This document shows positions 1 through 9,239 of a stretch of 64,000 nt of DNA, one piece after another (positions within the stretch are counted from its first letter, which is position 1; each line of letters starts with the position of its first letter). The notes below the pieces were generated by a model. It saw nothing but the letters and a program-made list of their open reading frames with translations. It had not been told where the DNA came from and did no database searches. Both the position numbers and the translations under genes were made by a program. Source of the stretch: Methylotenera versatilis 7 (GTDB lineage: Bacteria; Pseudomonadota; Gammaproteobacteria; Burkholderiales; Methylophilaceae). The stretch covers positions 620,001 to 684,000 of the forward strand of contig NZ_JUGF01000002.1 of assembly GCF_000799165.1 (NCBI RefSeq). The letters are read 5' to 3'.

Positions 1-735
1 AATAAATACTGGCGCGGCTGCAACATACAAAAACAAACCAGCAAAATTAAATGCGATTGCCCCGGCTTTTAACTGAAATAATGGTGAACGAAATACTTGC
101 TTGTAACTAGACGCCAAAAACTGTGGATTAAACGGCGTGCGCTTTTCTACCGGCAACGTTTCTGGCAGTTTTTTATAGCAATACCAGAGCAACAAAGCCG
201 TATATACAAACAACGTTAAAAAAATCGTGCGCCAATCATACAACTTCACAATCCAACCGCCAAAAATGGGGGCGATAGCAGGTGCAATGGCAAAGATCAT
301 GGTCACTAGCGATAACAGTCGTGCTGCGGGCACGTCTGAATAAGTGTCGCGAATAATCGCCCGGCCAACGACCACACCAGCGCCTGCGGATAGACCTTGC
401 AGCATACGGAATGCCCATAAATATTCTACCGTATGCGATGCCGCACAACCTAAAGTCGCCACCGCAAACACTGCCAATGACATCAAAACGATGTTGCGCC
501 GACCAAATGCATCGGATAGCGAGCCATGCCACAAAATCATAATGGCAAACGAAAACATATACGCCGTCAGCGTTTGCTGCACATGGATTAAGCTTGTGCC
601 CAATGAAGCTTCAATTGCAGGGAAAGCGGGCAAATAAGTATCTACTGAAAATGGGCCAAGCATGGCTAAACCCGCCAGCATGATGGCCAGCATGTTACTA
701 GTAGGAAACGGAATGGCTTTAGGATTTGTTTGCAT
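1..735 (-). CDS. Bcr/CflA-family multidrug efflux MFS transporter, 3' end outside window
   Basis: Inner-membrane proton-driven drug exporter of the Bcr/CflA branch of the major facilitator superfamily. The frame stays open from the ATG at 735 to base 1, giving 245 residues of a usual 390-400, so the C-terminal third is missing. It starts MQTNPKAIPFPTSNMLAIML; transmembrane helix 1 carries GPFSVDTYLPAFP, typical of Bcr/CflA, and the loop between helices 2 and 3 carries the MFS signature GSLSDAFGRR. Seven hydrophobic segments can be followed. An in-frame stop at 796-798 without another good start supports this ATG. It is divergent from the molybdenum hydroxylase genes. The substrate cannot be told. 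Confidence 0.88.
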   Translation of the reverse strand, partial: MQTNPKAIPFPTSNMLAIMLAGLAMLGPFSVDTYLPAFPAIEASLGTSLIHVQQTLTAYMFSFAIMILWHGSLSDAFGRRNIVLMSLAVFAVATLGCAASHTVEYLWAFRMLQGLSAGAGVVVGRAIIRDTYSDVPAARLLSLVTMIFAIAPAIAPIFGGWIVKLYDWRTIFLTLFVYTALLLWYCYKKLPETLPVEKRTPFNPQFLASSYKQVFRSPLFQLKAGAIAFNFAGLFLYVAAAPVFI

Positions 736-868
736 GCGTTCTATGGTGTCGGCAGATTGAGTAATTGAGCTAAATACATGGGTAAATATCTTAACTTAAA
801 ATACACGCCATCAAAGAACTAATCTCACCTAGCTTCTAATATAACTTTGCATATCACCATTAATCCAT

Positions 869-893
869 AATATGGAATCTACAATTCCATATT
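869..893. promoter_or_regulatory. 10-bp perfect inverted repeat between bcr-like gene and iorA
   Basis: Arms AATATGGAAT (869-878) and ATTCCATATT (884-893) with a five-base spacer, in the 307-base divergent intergenic region 736-1042. It could be an operator for one or both flanking transcripts or a hairpin. The rest of the gap is AT-rich without a recognisable gene; no terminator-type T run follows the repeat. Confidence 0.4.
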
Positions 894-1042
894 ACTCCAC
901 ACTATGACTATTAACACTATGCGATTATGTTGCTTGAATTTAAAATAGTTTATGGTCTAAGTAATTGTTAAATTAAATTATTTTAGAGATAAAACATCTA
1001 ATAAAAAAACTAAAAGTAACAAAAATCAAGGAGCAGTTCATC

Positions 1043-1501
1043 ATGATCACTTTGAATATTAATGGCAAGGAACAACAGCTTGATGTGCCGGATGACATGC
1101 CGATTTTATGGGCATTAAGAGATGTAGCGCATCTGACTGGTACCAAGTTTGGCTGTGGCATGGCGCAATGTGGGGCTTGCACTGTGCATCTGGATGGGCA
1201 AGCGATACGTTCGTGCATCACGCCAATTAGCGCGGCAGCTGGTAAAAATATCACCACGATTGAAGATATGCAAAACGACAAAGTTGGCCAAGCTGTGCAA
1301 GCCGCGTGGGGTGAAATTGATGTCGTGCAATGTGGCTACTGCCAATCTGGTCAAATCATGTCGGCCACAGCTTTGCTGACTACCAATAAAAAACCGACTG
1401 ACGCCGATATTGATGCAGCGATGAGCGGCAATATCTGCCGTTGCGGTACTTATCCGCGCATTCGCGCCGCCATACACAATGCTGCAAGCAAGTTAGCTTA
1501 A
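1043..1501 (+). CDS. iorA: (2Fe-2S)-binding small subunit of isoquinoline 1-oxidoreductase-type molybdenum hydroxylase
   Basis: Electron-transfer subunit of a xanthine-oxidase-family molybdenum hydroxylase, 152 residues, normal length. The plant-type ferredoxin domain supplies C38, C43, C46 and C58 for the first [2Fe-2S] cluster; the helical domain supplies C97, C100, C132 and C134 (QCGYC and CRCG motifs) for the second. It has no signal peptide of its own, so it would be carried out of the cell with the Tat-exported large subunit. An AAGGAG ribosome-binding site precedes the ATG. Ten bases separate it from the large-subunit gene, so the two are co-transcribed. The real substrate (aldehyde or N-heterocycle) is not readable. 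Confidence 0.9.
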   Translation: MITLNINGKEQQLDVPDDMPILWALRDVAHLTGTKFGCGMAQCGACTVHLDGQAIRSCITPISAAAGKNITTIEDMQNDKVGQAVQAAWGEIDVVQCGYCQSGQIMSATALLTTNKKPTDADIDAAMSGNICRCGTYPRIRAAIHNAASKLA

Positions 1502-1511
1502 GGAGCCGGCC

Positions 1512-3701
1512 ATGAATGCACCCTTAAAAAATACACCGTTAAATATTTCAAGACGTACTTTTATTAAAGCTGGCGCGCTGGTAGTTGGCGGATTAGTAAT
1601 TGCGTTCACCATTCCGCACGCCAAGCGCTTTTTAATGCCCGGTTCTGTGGCAGAGACAGCTCCAGACGCGGCAAAATTACCCGCACCAAATGCATTTTTG
1701 CGTATTGGTACGGATAACACGATTACCGTTATGCTGGCGCATAGCGAGATGGGGCAGAGCATTTGGACAACATTACCCATGCTGATTGCCGAAGAGCTGG
1801 ATGCGGACTGGAGCAAAATCAAAGTGGAACATGCTTCTGCTGCACCGGAATATGTTCATACCGCTTATGGTCTGCAAATTACTGGCGGCTCTTCTACCAC
1901 TTGGTCTGAATTCGACCGTTATCGTCAAGCTGGTGCTTTAACGCGCGCACTCTTAATCAGCGCAGCGGCCGAGAAATTAGGTGCTTCTGCTGATAGCCTT
2001 AAAACTGAAAATGGCTATGTTATCAGCGGTGATAACAAAATCAGTTATGGCGATTTAGCAGAAGCTGCTGCCAAACTGGAAACGCCAAAAACAATCACTT
2101 TAAAAGAACCTAAAGATTGGAAGATTATTGGCAAAGCCACCAAACGTCTGGATGGGCCTGAAAAGATAAATGGCACAGCCATCTTTGGCCAAGACATTCA
2201 GTTTGATGGCCTGATGACGGCGATGGTTGCACGTTCTCCAGTGATTGGCGGAACAGTTAAAACATTCGATGCAACTGCTGCCAAACAAATAAAAGGCGTA
2301 CGCCAAGTTGTACAAGTGTCCACGGGCGTAGCGGTAATTGCAGATAATTATTGGGCGGCGAAAACAGGCCGTGAAGCGCTGAAAGTGGATTGGAACTTAG
2401 GCGAAAACGCCAGTCTTGATTCAAAAGCATTGTTGGCAGAATACAAAAAACTGGCCGCAACAACTGGGTTAATCGCAGCAAAAGCTGGCGATAATAAAAG
2501 CGCTATGGCTAAAACAAATCAATTTGTTGAGGCGGAATACGCATTGCCTTATTTGGCACACGCGCCAATGGAGCCGCTGAACTGCTCAGTCAAAATTGAA
2601 AAGGATATTTGTGAGATTTGGACCGGCACGCAAATGCAAGGTACAGACCAATTGGCAGCAGCAAAAATACTGGGCTTAAAACCTGAGCAGGTCAAAATTC
2701 ATACGGTATTTCTCGGCGGCGGTTTTGGTCGTCGCGCTAACCCTCAGGCTGATTTTGTATCTGAAGCCGTGCAGGTAGCTAAGGCTGCAGGCGTGCCAGT
2801 CAAAACGGTATGGAGCCGTGAAGATGATGTGAAAGGCGGCTACTATCGCCCCATGTTTGTACACAAAGCCAAAATAGCTTTGGATACAAATGGCATGCCA
2901 TCTGCATGGGAGCATGTGGCTGTCGGTCAATCCATTATGTTAGGCACACCGTTTGAAGCATTTCAAATCAAAGATGGCGTTGATGCGACTTCTGTAGAAG
3001 GCACTGCGGATTCACCTTATTTAAAAAACATTCCGAACTATCAAATAAGTTTGCACACTGCCAAAACTAAGATACCTGTACTCTGGTGGCGTTCGGTTGG
3101 CCATAGCCACACTGCGTTTGTGATGGAAAGCCTGATTGATGAGCTTGCCCATACCGCGAAAAAAGATCCGCTGGAATATCGCCGTGCGTTGTTAAAAGAT
3201 CATCCACGACATTTGGCGGCACTGAATTTAGCCGCTGAAAAAGCGGATTGGAATAAACCACTGGCTAAAGGTGTATTCCGCGGTATCGCAGTGCACGAAT
3301 CGTTCGGCAGTTTTGTGGCACAGATTGCAGAAGTTTCTGTAAATGAAGGTGAAGTCAAAGTGCATCGCATGGTTTCTGCCATCGATTGCGGCCTCGCGGT
3401 GAACCCGGACTCGCTGAAAGCGCAAATGGAATCATCCGTTTCGTTTGGCTTGGGCGCAGCCATGCAAAGCGAAATCACTTTTAAAGATGGCATGGTCGAG
3501 CAATCTAACTTCCACGATTACCAAGTGATGCGTATGGGCAATATGCCTAAAGTTGAAGTGTATATTGTGCAAAGCACTGAAAAAATGGGCGGTGTGGGCG
3601 AACCAGGCTTACCTCCAGTGGCACCTGCGGTGACCAATGCGATTTTTGCGGCAACGGGCAAACGTATTCGCACCTTGCCGATTGGGAACCAATTAGCTTA
3701 G
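1512..3701 (+). CDS. iorB: Molybdopterin-binding large subunit of isoquinoline 1-oxidoreductase-type hydroxylase, Tat-exported
   Basis: Catalytic molybdopterin subunit, 729 residues. Residues 13-19 (SRRTFIK) followed by a hydrophobic stretch form a twin-arginine signal, so the folded enzyme probably works in the periplasm. The glycine-rich GGGFGRRANPQADF motif of this family and the C-terminal GGVGEPGLPPVAPA, which holds the family's catalytic glutamate, are intact. These proteins take aldehydes or N-heterocycles as substrates and pass electrons through the two [2Fe-2S] clusters of the small subunit. AGGAG lies just before the ATG. The next gene encodes the XdhC-type maturation factor, 14 bases downstream. 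The IorB name is by family; the substrate is unproven. Confidence 0.9.
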   Translation: MNAPLKNTPLNISRRTFIKAGALVVGGLVIAFTIPHAKRFLMPGSVAETAPDAAKLPAPNAFLRIGTDNTITVMLAHSEMGQSIWTTLPMLIAEELDADWSKIKVEHASAAPEYVHTAYGLQITGGSSTTWSEFDRYRQAGALTRALLISAAAEKLGASADSLKTENGYVISGDNKISYGDLAEAAAKLETPKTITLKEPKDWKIIGKATKRLDGPEKINGTAIFGQDIQFDGLMTAMVARSPVIGGTVKTFDATAAKQIKGVRQVVQVSTGVAVIADNYWAAKTGREALKVDWNLGENASLDSKALLAEYKKLAATTGLIAAKAGDNKSAMAKTNQFVEAEYALPYLAHAPMEPLNCSVKIEKDICEIWTGTQMQGTDQLAAAKILGLKPEQVKIHTVFLGGGFGRRANPQADFVSEAVQVAKAAGVPVKTVWSREDDVKGGYYRPMFVHKAKIALDTNGMPSAWEHVAVGQSIMLGTPFEAFQIKDGVDATSVEGTADSPYLKNIPNYQISLHTAKTKIPVLWWRSVGHSHTAFVMESLIDELAHTAKKDPLEYRRALLKDHPRHLAALNLAAEKADWNKPLAKGVFRGIAVHESFGSFVAQIAEVSVNEGEVKVHRMVSAIDCGLAVNPDSLKAQMESSVSFGLGAAMQSEITFKDGMVEQSNFHDYQVMRMGNMPKVEVYIVQSTEKMGGVGEPGLPPVAPAVTNAIFAATGKRIRTLPIGNQLA

Positions 3702-3715
3702 ATTTTTAGAATATT

Positions 3716-4708
3716 ATGAAATCTGCTGATTTAGAAGTGTTAACCCGTGCGCTGGAATGGCTGGAAAGCGGCTATAAAGCGCATCTGTTCACTGTTGTGC
3801 AAACATGGGGCTCAGCCCCGCGTTTGCCCGGCGCGATTTTGGTCGTGCGCGAAGATGGGCATTTAATCGGCTCAGTTTCTGGTGGCTGCATAGAAGATGA
3901 CTTAGCCGATAAAGCACGTGATAAAACATTGCCCAAAACGCCAACTATTATGGAATACGGCATCAGTCGAGACGACGCGCAACGCTTTCGTATTCCCTGC
4001 GGCGGTCGCTTGCAGATATTTGTTGAACCGCTGAATGCTGCAGAACAACTACAACCGCTACTTAATAGTTTGCAGGATAGAAAACTGATCAAACGCTCTG
4101 TGAATTTGAATACGGGGCACATCAAGTTAATGCAGGTTTTGCCTGAAGGTTTGCCAAAAATCGATGGCGATTGGTTTCATACTTACTTTGGGCCGCAATG
4201 GCGTTTGCTGATTATTGGTGCAAATCAATTGGGTTCCATGCTGGCGAGCATGGCACAAGTACTGGATTTTGATGTGCTGATTTGCGAACCACGCCAGGAG
4301 ATTCGTGATGAATGGCATGTGGAAGGCGTGACATGGATTGAAGGCATGCCCGATGATGTGGTGCTAGAAATCAATGCGGATGCACATACAGCGATTGTTG
4401 CGGTGACACATGACCCTAAACTGGATGATATGGCTTTGCTTGAAGCACTCAAGTCGGATGCGTTTTATGTCGGAGCACTTGGCTCACATAAAAATCAGGA
4501 AAAGCGGCGTGAGCGTTTGCGCATGTTTGACCTGAATGAGTTAGAGATTTCTACCATGCGCGGACCTGTGGGCTTGCAGATTGGTAGCCGCACGCCAGCT
4601 GAAATCGCTATTGCTATCCTTGCCGAGCTTATTCAGGTAAGGGCACAACAACTGAAAATGGGCACGGGTTTTATCAGTGATATGAGCGAGATTCGCTGTC
4701 AGGCCTAA
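3716..4708 (+). CDS. XdhC/CoxI family molybdenum-hydroxylase maturation protein
   Basis: Accessory protein of 330 residues that in characterised systems binds molybdenum cofactor, protects its sulfurated form and hands it to the hydroxylase. The N-terminal XdhC/CoxI domain has WGSAPRLPGA and GSVSGGCIEDDL (about residues 30-65); the C-terminal Rossmann-like domain begins at LLIIGANQLG (about residue 163) and contains VGALGSHKNQEKRRERL. Position directly behind iorAB supports a dedicated maturation role. The gene ends four bases from the convergent nucleotidyltransferase gene and no terminator is visible between them, so the transcripts may overlap. Confidence 0.9.
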   Translation: MKSADLEVLTRALEWLESGYKAHLFTVVQTWGSAPRLPGAILVVREDGHLIGSVSGGCIEDDLADKARDKTLPKTPTIMEYGISRDDAQRFRIPCGGRLQIFVEPLNAAEQLQPLLNSLQDRKLIKRSVNLNTGHIKLMQVLPEGLPKIDGDWFHTYFGPQWRLLIIGANQLGSMLASMAQVLDFDVLICEPRQEIRDEWHVEGVTWIEGMPDDVVLEINADAHTAIVAVTHDPKLDDMALLEALKSDAFYVGALGSHKNQEKRRERLRMFDLNELEISTMRGPVGLQIGSRTPAEIAIAILAELIQVRAQQLKMGTGFISDMSEIRCQA

Positions 4709-4711
4709 CTT

Positions 4712-5293
4712 TTACTTTATGTGAGATAAATCTGCAGGTGTATCAATATCCGCTAGAATCCCAGCGTCATCTATTGCCAATAATTCCACCTCATTGGAAT
4801 AGCGTTTAATAATGGAACGCGCGCCTTCATCACCTTGCAGGCTTTCTAACTCATTGCGGAATTTTGCAGAAAAACCAACAGGATGCCCACGCTGGTTTTG
4901 ATAGGTTGGCATCACGATTGAAGCGCCTTCAGCCACTTTATTCGCCACCGCACGGATAGTTTCAGGTTTAATGTAAGGCATATCCGCCAACGTAATCACA
5001 AAACCATCTTTTGCCGCCTCAAAGCTGGATGAGTAGCGAATAGTGGCAGTCAAACTATCGGCCATTTCCTGCTCATGTTCATTACAAAAAATCACCTTTA
5101 AACCCGTATTAATCAGTAACGTCGCCAGCGCCTTGTTTTCTATCCTAAGCACTGCAATACTGTCTGGAATCGCTTGAATCAAATGCTCGGCAGACGCCAA
5201 TGCGATTGGTCGGCCATCTGGCAATAGCTGTAAAAGCTTATCTACCGAACCGAATCGGCGCGAAAAACCTGCTGCTAATAAAATGCCGACCAC
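4712..5293 (-). CDS. MobA/MocA-like molybdenum cofactor nucleotidyltransferase
   Basis: NTP-transferase-fold protein of 193 residues resembling MocA, which adds CMP to molybdopterin to make the dinucleotide cofactor used by xanthine-oxidase-family enzymes. The N-terminal nucleotide-binding signature is LLAAGFSRRFGSVDKLL; VITLADMPYI matches the metal-binding LADMP motif, and RGHPVGF is the conserved substrate loop. The start is GTG at 5293. It lies seven bases downstream of the PPOX gene on the same strand and converges on xdhC, so it probably supplies cofactor to the neighbouring hydroxylase. CMP rather than GMP transfer is inferred from context. Confidence 0.85.
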   Translation of the reverse strand: MVGILLAAGFSRRFGSVDKLLQLLPDGRPIALASAEHLIQAIPDSIAVLRIENKALATLLINTGLKVIFCNEHEQEMADSLTATIRYSSSFEAAKDGFVITLADMPYIKPETIRAVANKVAEGASIVMPTYQNQRGHPVGFSAKFRNELESLQGDEGARSIIKRYSNEVELLAIDDAGILADIDTPADLSHIK

Positions 5294-5300
5294 TTATTTA

Positions 5301-5954
5301 TTAACCTTCACCGCGCTTCACTTTTGCTTCGTACTCTTCAATTTCTATCAGTCCCTGCGATTCCGCGATGGCTTTTTCTTCTGGCGTAATCGCATCCTGC
5401 ACGATATCCAGTCGTTTCCAGGTGGGAATCGGCGTCACTTTGCACGGTTCAGGCACATATTTTGATTGATCGATTTTCTGGTATTTATGGATATAGCGTG
5501 GGCAATTCACCCATATTTTTGTCACCGTCACCATAATCAAATATTTAGCTTCGGTATATTCAGCCATTAACGCATGCTCACGCACCAACTTTGCCGTGCC
5601 TTGTACACGCACTCTGTGCGGCGTTTCAAAGTCGATAAAAAGCAGACCGACCTTGCCCTGTGCATCGATATTGCCAACGGAATAGAACATGCCGTTACCA
5701 TCAAAACCCGGGAACACCAGCGTGCTGTCATCCAGCACTCTGATAAAGCCAATACCGCCGCCTTTGTATGAAACCGTGGGCATGCCGTCCGGATCAACAG
5801 TAGAAAGAAAAAACATATCTCGCGTGCTGATAAATTTCTTTTCTTCTTCCGAAATCGTTTCATGAATCCAGCCGTTATCCAACAACTCCGCCAGCTTGGT
5901 TGTATTGAATTCTTCCTGAAGTGCGCGGTGTTCTGCCGAGTATAAAGATGCCAT
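5301..5954 (-). CDS. PPOX-class flavin-nucleotide-binding protein (pyridoxamine-phosphate-oxidase-like)
   Basis: Split-barrel FMN-binding family protein of 217 residues. Conserved stretches are STRDMFFLSTVDPDG, VSYKGG (about residue 62) and VGLLFIDFETPHRVRVQG. A GGAGG Shine-Dalgarno lies before the ATG. It heads a two-gene unit with the MocA-like gene. A clear paralogue of exactly the same length lies at 28379-29032, sharing nearly all these blocks including WVNCPRYIHKY-type residues. Members reduce small molecules or bind flavins; this one's substrate is unknown. It is not PdxH itself, because that enzyme's usual sequence blocks are absent. Confidence 0.8.
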   Translation of the reverse strand: MASLYSAEHRALQEEFNTTKLAELLDNGWIHETISEEEKKFISTRDMFFLSTVDPDGMPTVSYKGGGIGFIRVLDDSTLVFPGFDGNGMFYSVGNIDAQGKVGLLFIDFETPHRVRVQGTAKLVREHALMAEYTEAKYLIMVTVTKIWVNCPRYIHKYQKIDQSKYVPEPCKVTPIPTWKRLDIVQDAITPEEKAIAESQGLIEIEEYEAKVKRGEG

Positions 5955-6271
5955 ATTTTTGCCTCCGAAATTGGATTAACTAAACCTAGTTATGTAAATG
6001 AAATATTGTTCATGACTTTCCACTGCCTATCCACTTTTAATACATTCAAAAAATCCGTGAAACGGTGTCCAGTCCAGTTATCTGATTCTAGCCGAACCCT
6101 GGCAACCGTGCCCACAAAACCAAATTACTTGCTGTAATATATACAGGAACACCATTCTATTCCAGCGTTTGAATACTTAAGTTAAATATAGATTAAGTAT
6201 GAATTAAACGCAGAATGCCAGATGTATAATCAATTACGCGGAAAACTGCAATTTCAGAATCGAGGGCATAC

Positions 6272-6505
6272 ATGGAATCTTCAACTCACACGCTTAACAA
6301 CCTCTTTGCCCAGCTTGGCTTGCCATCAGAAGATTCGGCAATACAAAGCTTCATCCAAACGCACAACCATTTGGCAGGCAACTTGGCACTTTCAGAAGCG
6401 CCATTTTGGACACCAGCGCAAGCCGCATTTTTACGTGAAGAAATCTTGAAGGATGCAGATTGGGCAGAAGTGATCGACCAGTTAAATGCGAGATTGCATG
6501 CATAG
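6272..6505 (+). CDS. DUF2789 family protein
   Basis: Small soluble protein of 77 residues matching the uncharacterised DUF2789 family over its whole length. Recognisable blocks are LFAQLGLPSED near the N-terminus, EAPFWTPAQAAFLREEI in the middle and DADWAEVIDQLNARL at the C-terminus. No signal peptide, membrane segment or cysteine cluster is visible. It stands alone between the PPOX unit and the LysR gene. The preceding 317 bases (5955-6271) hold no gene; a weak TAACTA/TAGTTA repeat at about 5976-5991 lies behind the PPOX start. No function is known for the family. Confidence 0.85.
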   Translation: MESSTHTLNNLFAQLGLPSEDSAIQSFIQTHNHLAGNLALSEAPFWTPAQAAFLREEILKDADWAEVIDQLNARLHA

Positions 6506-6667
6506 ATTTACAATGTATATAACAAGCACTGGCAAGCCATCCAGCTTATGTTTAAGTCATAGCAGACTCCGAACAAACTGCTTCCGTTGTGATTTCACAT
6601 CATGTAACTAGTACATAAATGGTTATTTAGTTAATCAGTTACCCAATTGAGTGAATACTTACACTTT

Positions 6668-7585
6668 TTACTTATTAACCGCAGCCCACAATCTTTCTAA
6701 TAAATCTGGGCTTTTCATCTTCTCTATCCACCACTTCAATCCCGCCCCATTATCTTCGGTGCGCCATGCAAGATAAAAAGGCTCTGGCTGTCTAGGCTCT
6801 TCGACCCGTTTTTCAAGTAACAGCCCGCTTAAAATTGCTTGGCGCGCCAATGGCTCTGGTAGAAATCCAAATCCGACGCCTGCCAATTGAAACTCATATT
6901 TACTATGCATAGTGGGTAAAGCCAAAGTATTTTGCCCGAATAACAAGCCCACAGTCCTTGGCGGCATTTTTCGCACGGAATCGCTGACACTAATGGCGAG
7001 ATAATGGTTGAAATCCGATTTACCTAGCGGATGCTCAACGTTGGCTAACGGATGTTCTGGCGACACCGCGAATACAAACTCAACTGTTCCGATCTCATAA
7101 GAATTATAGCCTCCGCCAGAAGGACCTTCACCAGCTGCGCCAATCAGCAAATCTACGCGCCTATCCATGAGTGCTTCCCAAGTTCCGGATAGTGTTTCTT
7201 GAGAAAATCTGAGCCGTGTGAGGTCTGCAACCTTGCAGAATTCGGTAATATCTTGAACCAGTGCAGAAGGTGAAAACAATGAATCCATACCAATGGTTAA
7301 CTCAGTTTCCCAGCCCAAAGCAACGCGCCTGACGCGATGCTCCAGATCTTCCGCAGCCTTAAGTAAATGACGCCCTTCATTTAATAGCTCGCTGCCGGCT
7401 TTAGTAATGGTTACTTTAGGGCCTAAACGCACAAACACCTGCACGCCTAAATCTTGCTCTAACTTACTGACTGTATATGAAATAGTAGAAGGCACTTTAT
7501 GCAGCGCAGTGCCTGCCGCTGCAAATGATCCCAGTCGATCAATCGCATCCAATATCAGCAATGCATCTAATGTGATTCTAAACAT
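6668..7585 (-). CDS. LysR-family transcriptional regulator
   Basis: DNA-binding regulator of 305 residues. Residues 1-60 form the winged helix-turn-helix (LDALLILDAIDRLGSFAAAG, then KVPSTISYTVSKLEQDLGV), followed by a LysR substrate-binding domain to the C-terminus. It is divergent from the pirin gene across a 184-base gap, the classic LysR layout, so it probably controls pirin and the hydrolase behind it and perhaps itself. In many proteobacteria a regulator of this kind sits beside pirin and YcaC-like genes. I see no clean T-N11-A dyad I would defend in the gap. The effector is unknown. Confidence 0.9.
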   Translation of the reverse strand: MFRITLDALLILDAIDRLGSFAAAGTALHKVPSTISYTVSKLEQDLGVQVFVRLGPKVTITKAGSELLNEGRHLLKAAEDLEHRVRRVALGWETELTIGMDSLFSPSALVQDITEFCKVADLTRLRFSQETLSGTWEALMDRRVDLLIGAAGEGPSGGGYNSYEIGTVEFVFAVSPEHPLANVEHPLGKSDFNHYLAISVSDSVRKMPPRTVGLLFGQNTLALPTMHSKYEFQLAGVGFGFLPEPLARQAILSGLLLEKRVEEPRQPEPFYLAWRTEDNGAGLKWWIEKMKSPDLLERLWAAVNK

Positions 7586-7769
7586 TCTATTTTTTCGATG
7601 ATAGGTTGATAATTTTTCCGTTTTTCATTCAGTTAATCTCGGTTCATACTGCACTCACGTTATAAGAATCATGCTTAAGAGACAAGATTGATGTGATGTA
7701 AATGATGTGCAAAATTATCGCATATAAATATCACCAATCGTTTACAAATAAATTGAATAGGAGTTAACC

Positions 7770-8471
7770 ATGTTAAAAGTACATAAAAATAGTAGTCGCG
7801 GTGCTGCAGACCATGGCTGGTTGCAATCCAATCATTCATTTTCATTTGGTCAATTTTACAACCCAGAAGAAATGGGCTTTGGTCCACTTTTAGTGATTAA
7901 TGAAGATCGCGTACAGCCAGCCAAAGGTTTTGGCACACACGGTCACAACGATATGGAAATCATTTCATACGTATTAAGTGGTGCGCTGGAGCATAAAGAC
8001 AGTATTGGTACTGGCTCAGTGATTCGCTACGGCGATGTGCAAAGAATGAGTGCCGGCACTGGCGTGCGTCATAGTGAATTTAATCACTCGAGTACTGAGC
8101 GTGTACATTTTTTACAGATATGGATTGAGCCAAATGTAAAAGGTATCGCGCCTAGCTATGAAGAAAAACACTTTGATACTGCTTCTAAAGTCGGCAATCT
8201 ACGCTTAATCGCCTCATCTGACGGTAAAGATGGCAGTGTACTCATTCACCAAGATGCCAGAATTTATGCGGCTATTCTGGGCGAGTCAGATCAGGTAGAA
8301 CATACTTTGGCGACAGGTCGTACTGGCTATGTGCACGTGATTCGCGGACAAGTGGATGTAAACGGTGTCGCTTTGAAAACTGGGGATGCTTTGAAAATCA
8401 CTGACGAATCTCTAGTTGAATTTACCAATGCACACGCAGTTGAATTACTTTTATTCGATTTACCTTACTAA
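7770..8471 (+). CDS. Pirin family bicupin protein
   Basis: Cupin protein of 233 residues of the pirin/YhaK group. The N-terminal cupin has GFGTHGHNDMEIISYV, which contains the histidines and glutamate that bind iron in pirins, and later MSAGTGVRHSEFNHS. Family members bind Fe(II); some have quercetinase activity. GGAG lies seven bases before the ATG. It is followed after 37 bases by the isochorismatase-type hydrolase in the same direction and is divergent from LysR, so a LysR-controlled two-gene operon is likely. The physiological substrate is unknown. Confidence 0.88.
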   Translation: MLKVHKNSSRGAADHGWLQSNHSFSFGQFYNPEEMGFGPLLVINEDRVQPAKGFGTHGHNDMEIISYVLSGALEHKDSIGTGSVIRYGDVQRMSAGTGVRHSEFNHSSTERVHFLQIWIEPNVKGIAPSYEEKHFDTASKVGNLRLIASSDGKDGSVLIHQDARIYAAILGESDQVEHTLATGRTGYVHVIRGQVDVNGVALKTGDALKITDESLVEFTNAHAVELLLFDLPY

Positions 8472-8508
8472 TATTTTTTGAATACTCATTTTATTAGGAG
8501 AAATTACC

Positions 8509-9135
8509 ATGACTAAACCTTACGTTCGTCTAGACAAAAACAATGCAGCCGTATTATTGGTTGATCATCAAGCAGGCTTGTTATCGCTTGTTCGTGATAT
8601 TGAACCCGATAAACTCATGAACAATGTGCTGGCGTTAGGCGACATGGCGGAATATTTTAAACTGCCGACTATCCTAACCACTAGTTTTGAAACCGGCCCG
8701 AATGGCCCGTTGATTCCAGAATTTAAAGCGCAATTTCCTGATGCGCCTTACATCGCTCGCCCTGGCAATATTAACGCTTGGGATAACGAAGATTTTGTAA
8801 AAGCTATTAAAGCGACGGGTAAAAAGCAATTGATTATTGCTGGTGTGGTGACTGAAGTGTGTGTAGCGTTTCCAACACTTTCCGCTCTGGAAGAAGGCTT
8901 TGAGGTTTTTGTCATCACCGATGCATCAGGCACCTTTAATGAGTTAACCCGCCAAGCGGCTTGGGATCGTATGTCATCCGCAGGTGCTCAATTAATGACA
9001 TGGTTTGGCGCGGCGTGTGAATTACACAGAGATTGGCGCAATGATATAGAAGGTTTAGGTGAATTGTTCTCTAAACATATTCCTGACTATAAAAACCTGT
9101 TTACCAGCTATAACCACTTAACTGCTGACAAGTAA
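8509..9135 (+). CDS. Isochorismatase-family hydrolase, YcaC-like
   Basis: Cysteine hydrolase of 208 residues of the isochorismatase superfamily. The expected catalytic triad is present: Asp in AVLLVDHQAGL near the N-terminus, Lys in the KAIKATGKKQLI region, and Cys in VVTEVCVAFPTLSALEEGF. The sequence resembles YcaC and related hydrolases of unknown natural substrate. It has its own AGGAG ribosome-binding site and lies directly behind pirin. A strong terminator follows at 9141-9178. A second, less similar member of this superfamily is at 35153-35704. Confidence 0.87.
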   Translation: MTKPYVRLDKNNAAVLLVDHQAGLLSLVRDIEPDKLMNNVLALGDMAEYFKLPTILTTSFETGPNGPLIPEFKAQFPDAPYIARPGNINAWDNEDFVKAIKATGKKQLIIAGVVTEVCVAFPTLSALEEGFEVFVITDASGTFNELTRQAAWDRMSSAGAQLMTWFGAACELHRDWRNDIEGLGELFSKHIPDYKNLFTSYNHLTADK

Positions 9136-9140
9136 TCCAA

Positions 9141-9178
9141 AAAGTCGCCAAGACAATATATATTATCTTGGCGACTTT
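9141..9178 (+). terminator. Rho-independent terminator after YcaC-like gene
   Basis: Thirteen-base perfect inverted repeat, AAAGTCGCCAAGA (9141-9153) and TCTTGGCGACTTT (9166-9178), with a 12-base AT loop. It ends the pirin-hydrolase operon and may also stop the convergent exoD-like gene at 9240. Confidence 0.85.
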
Positions 9179-9239
9179 CATCTTTTAAATTATTGAGCTA
9201 TAAATTTGGTTAAATATTGGCTTGAGACGGCTCAGAAAA

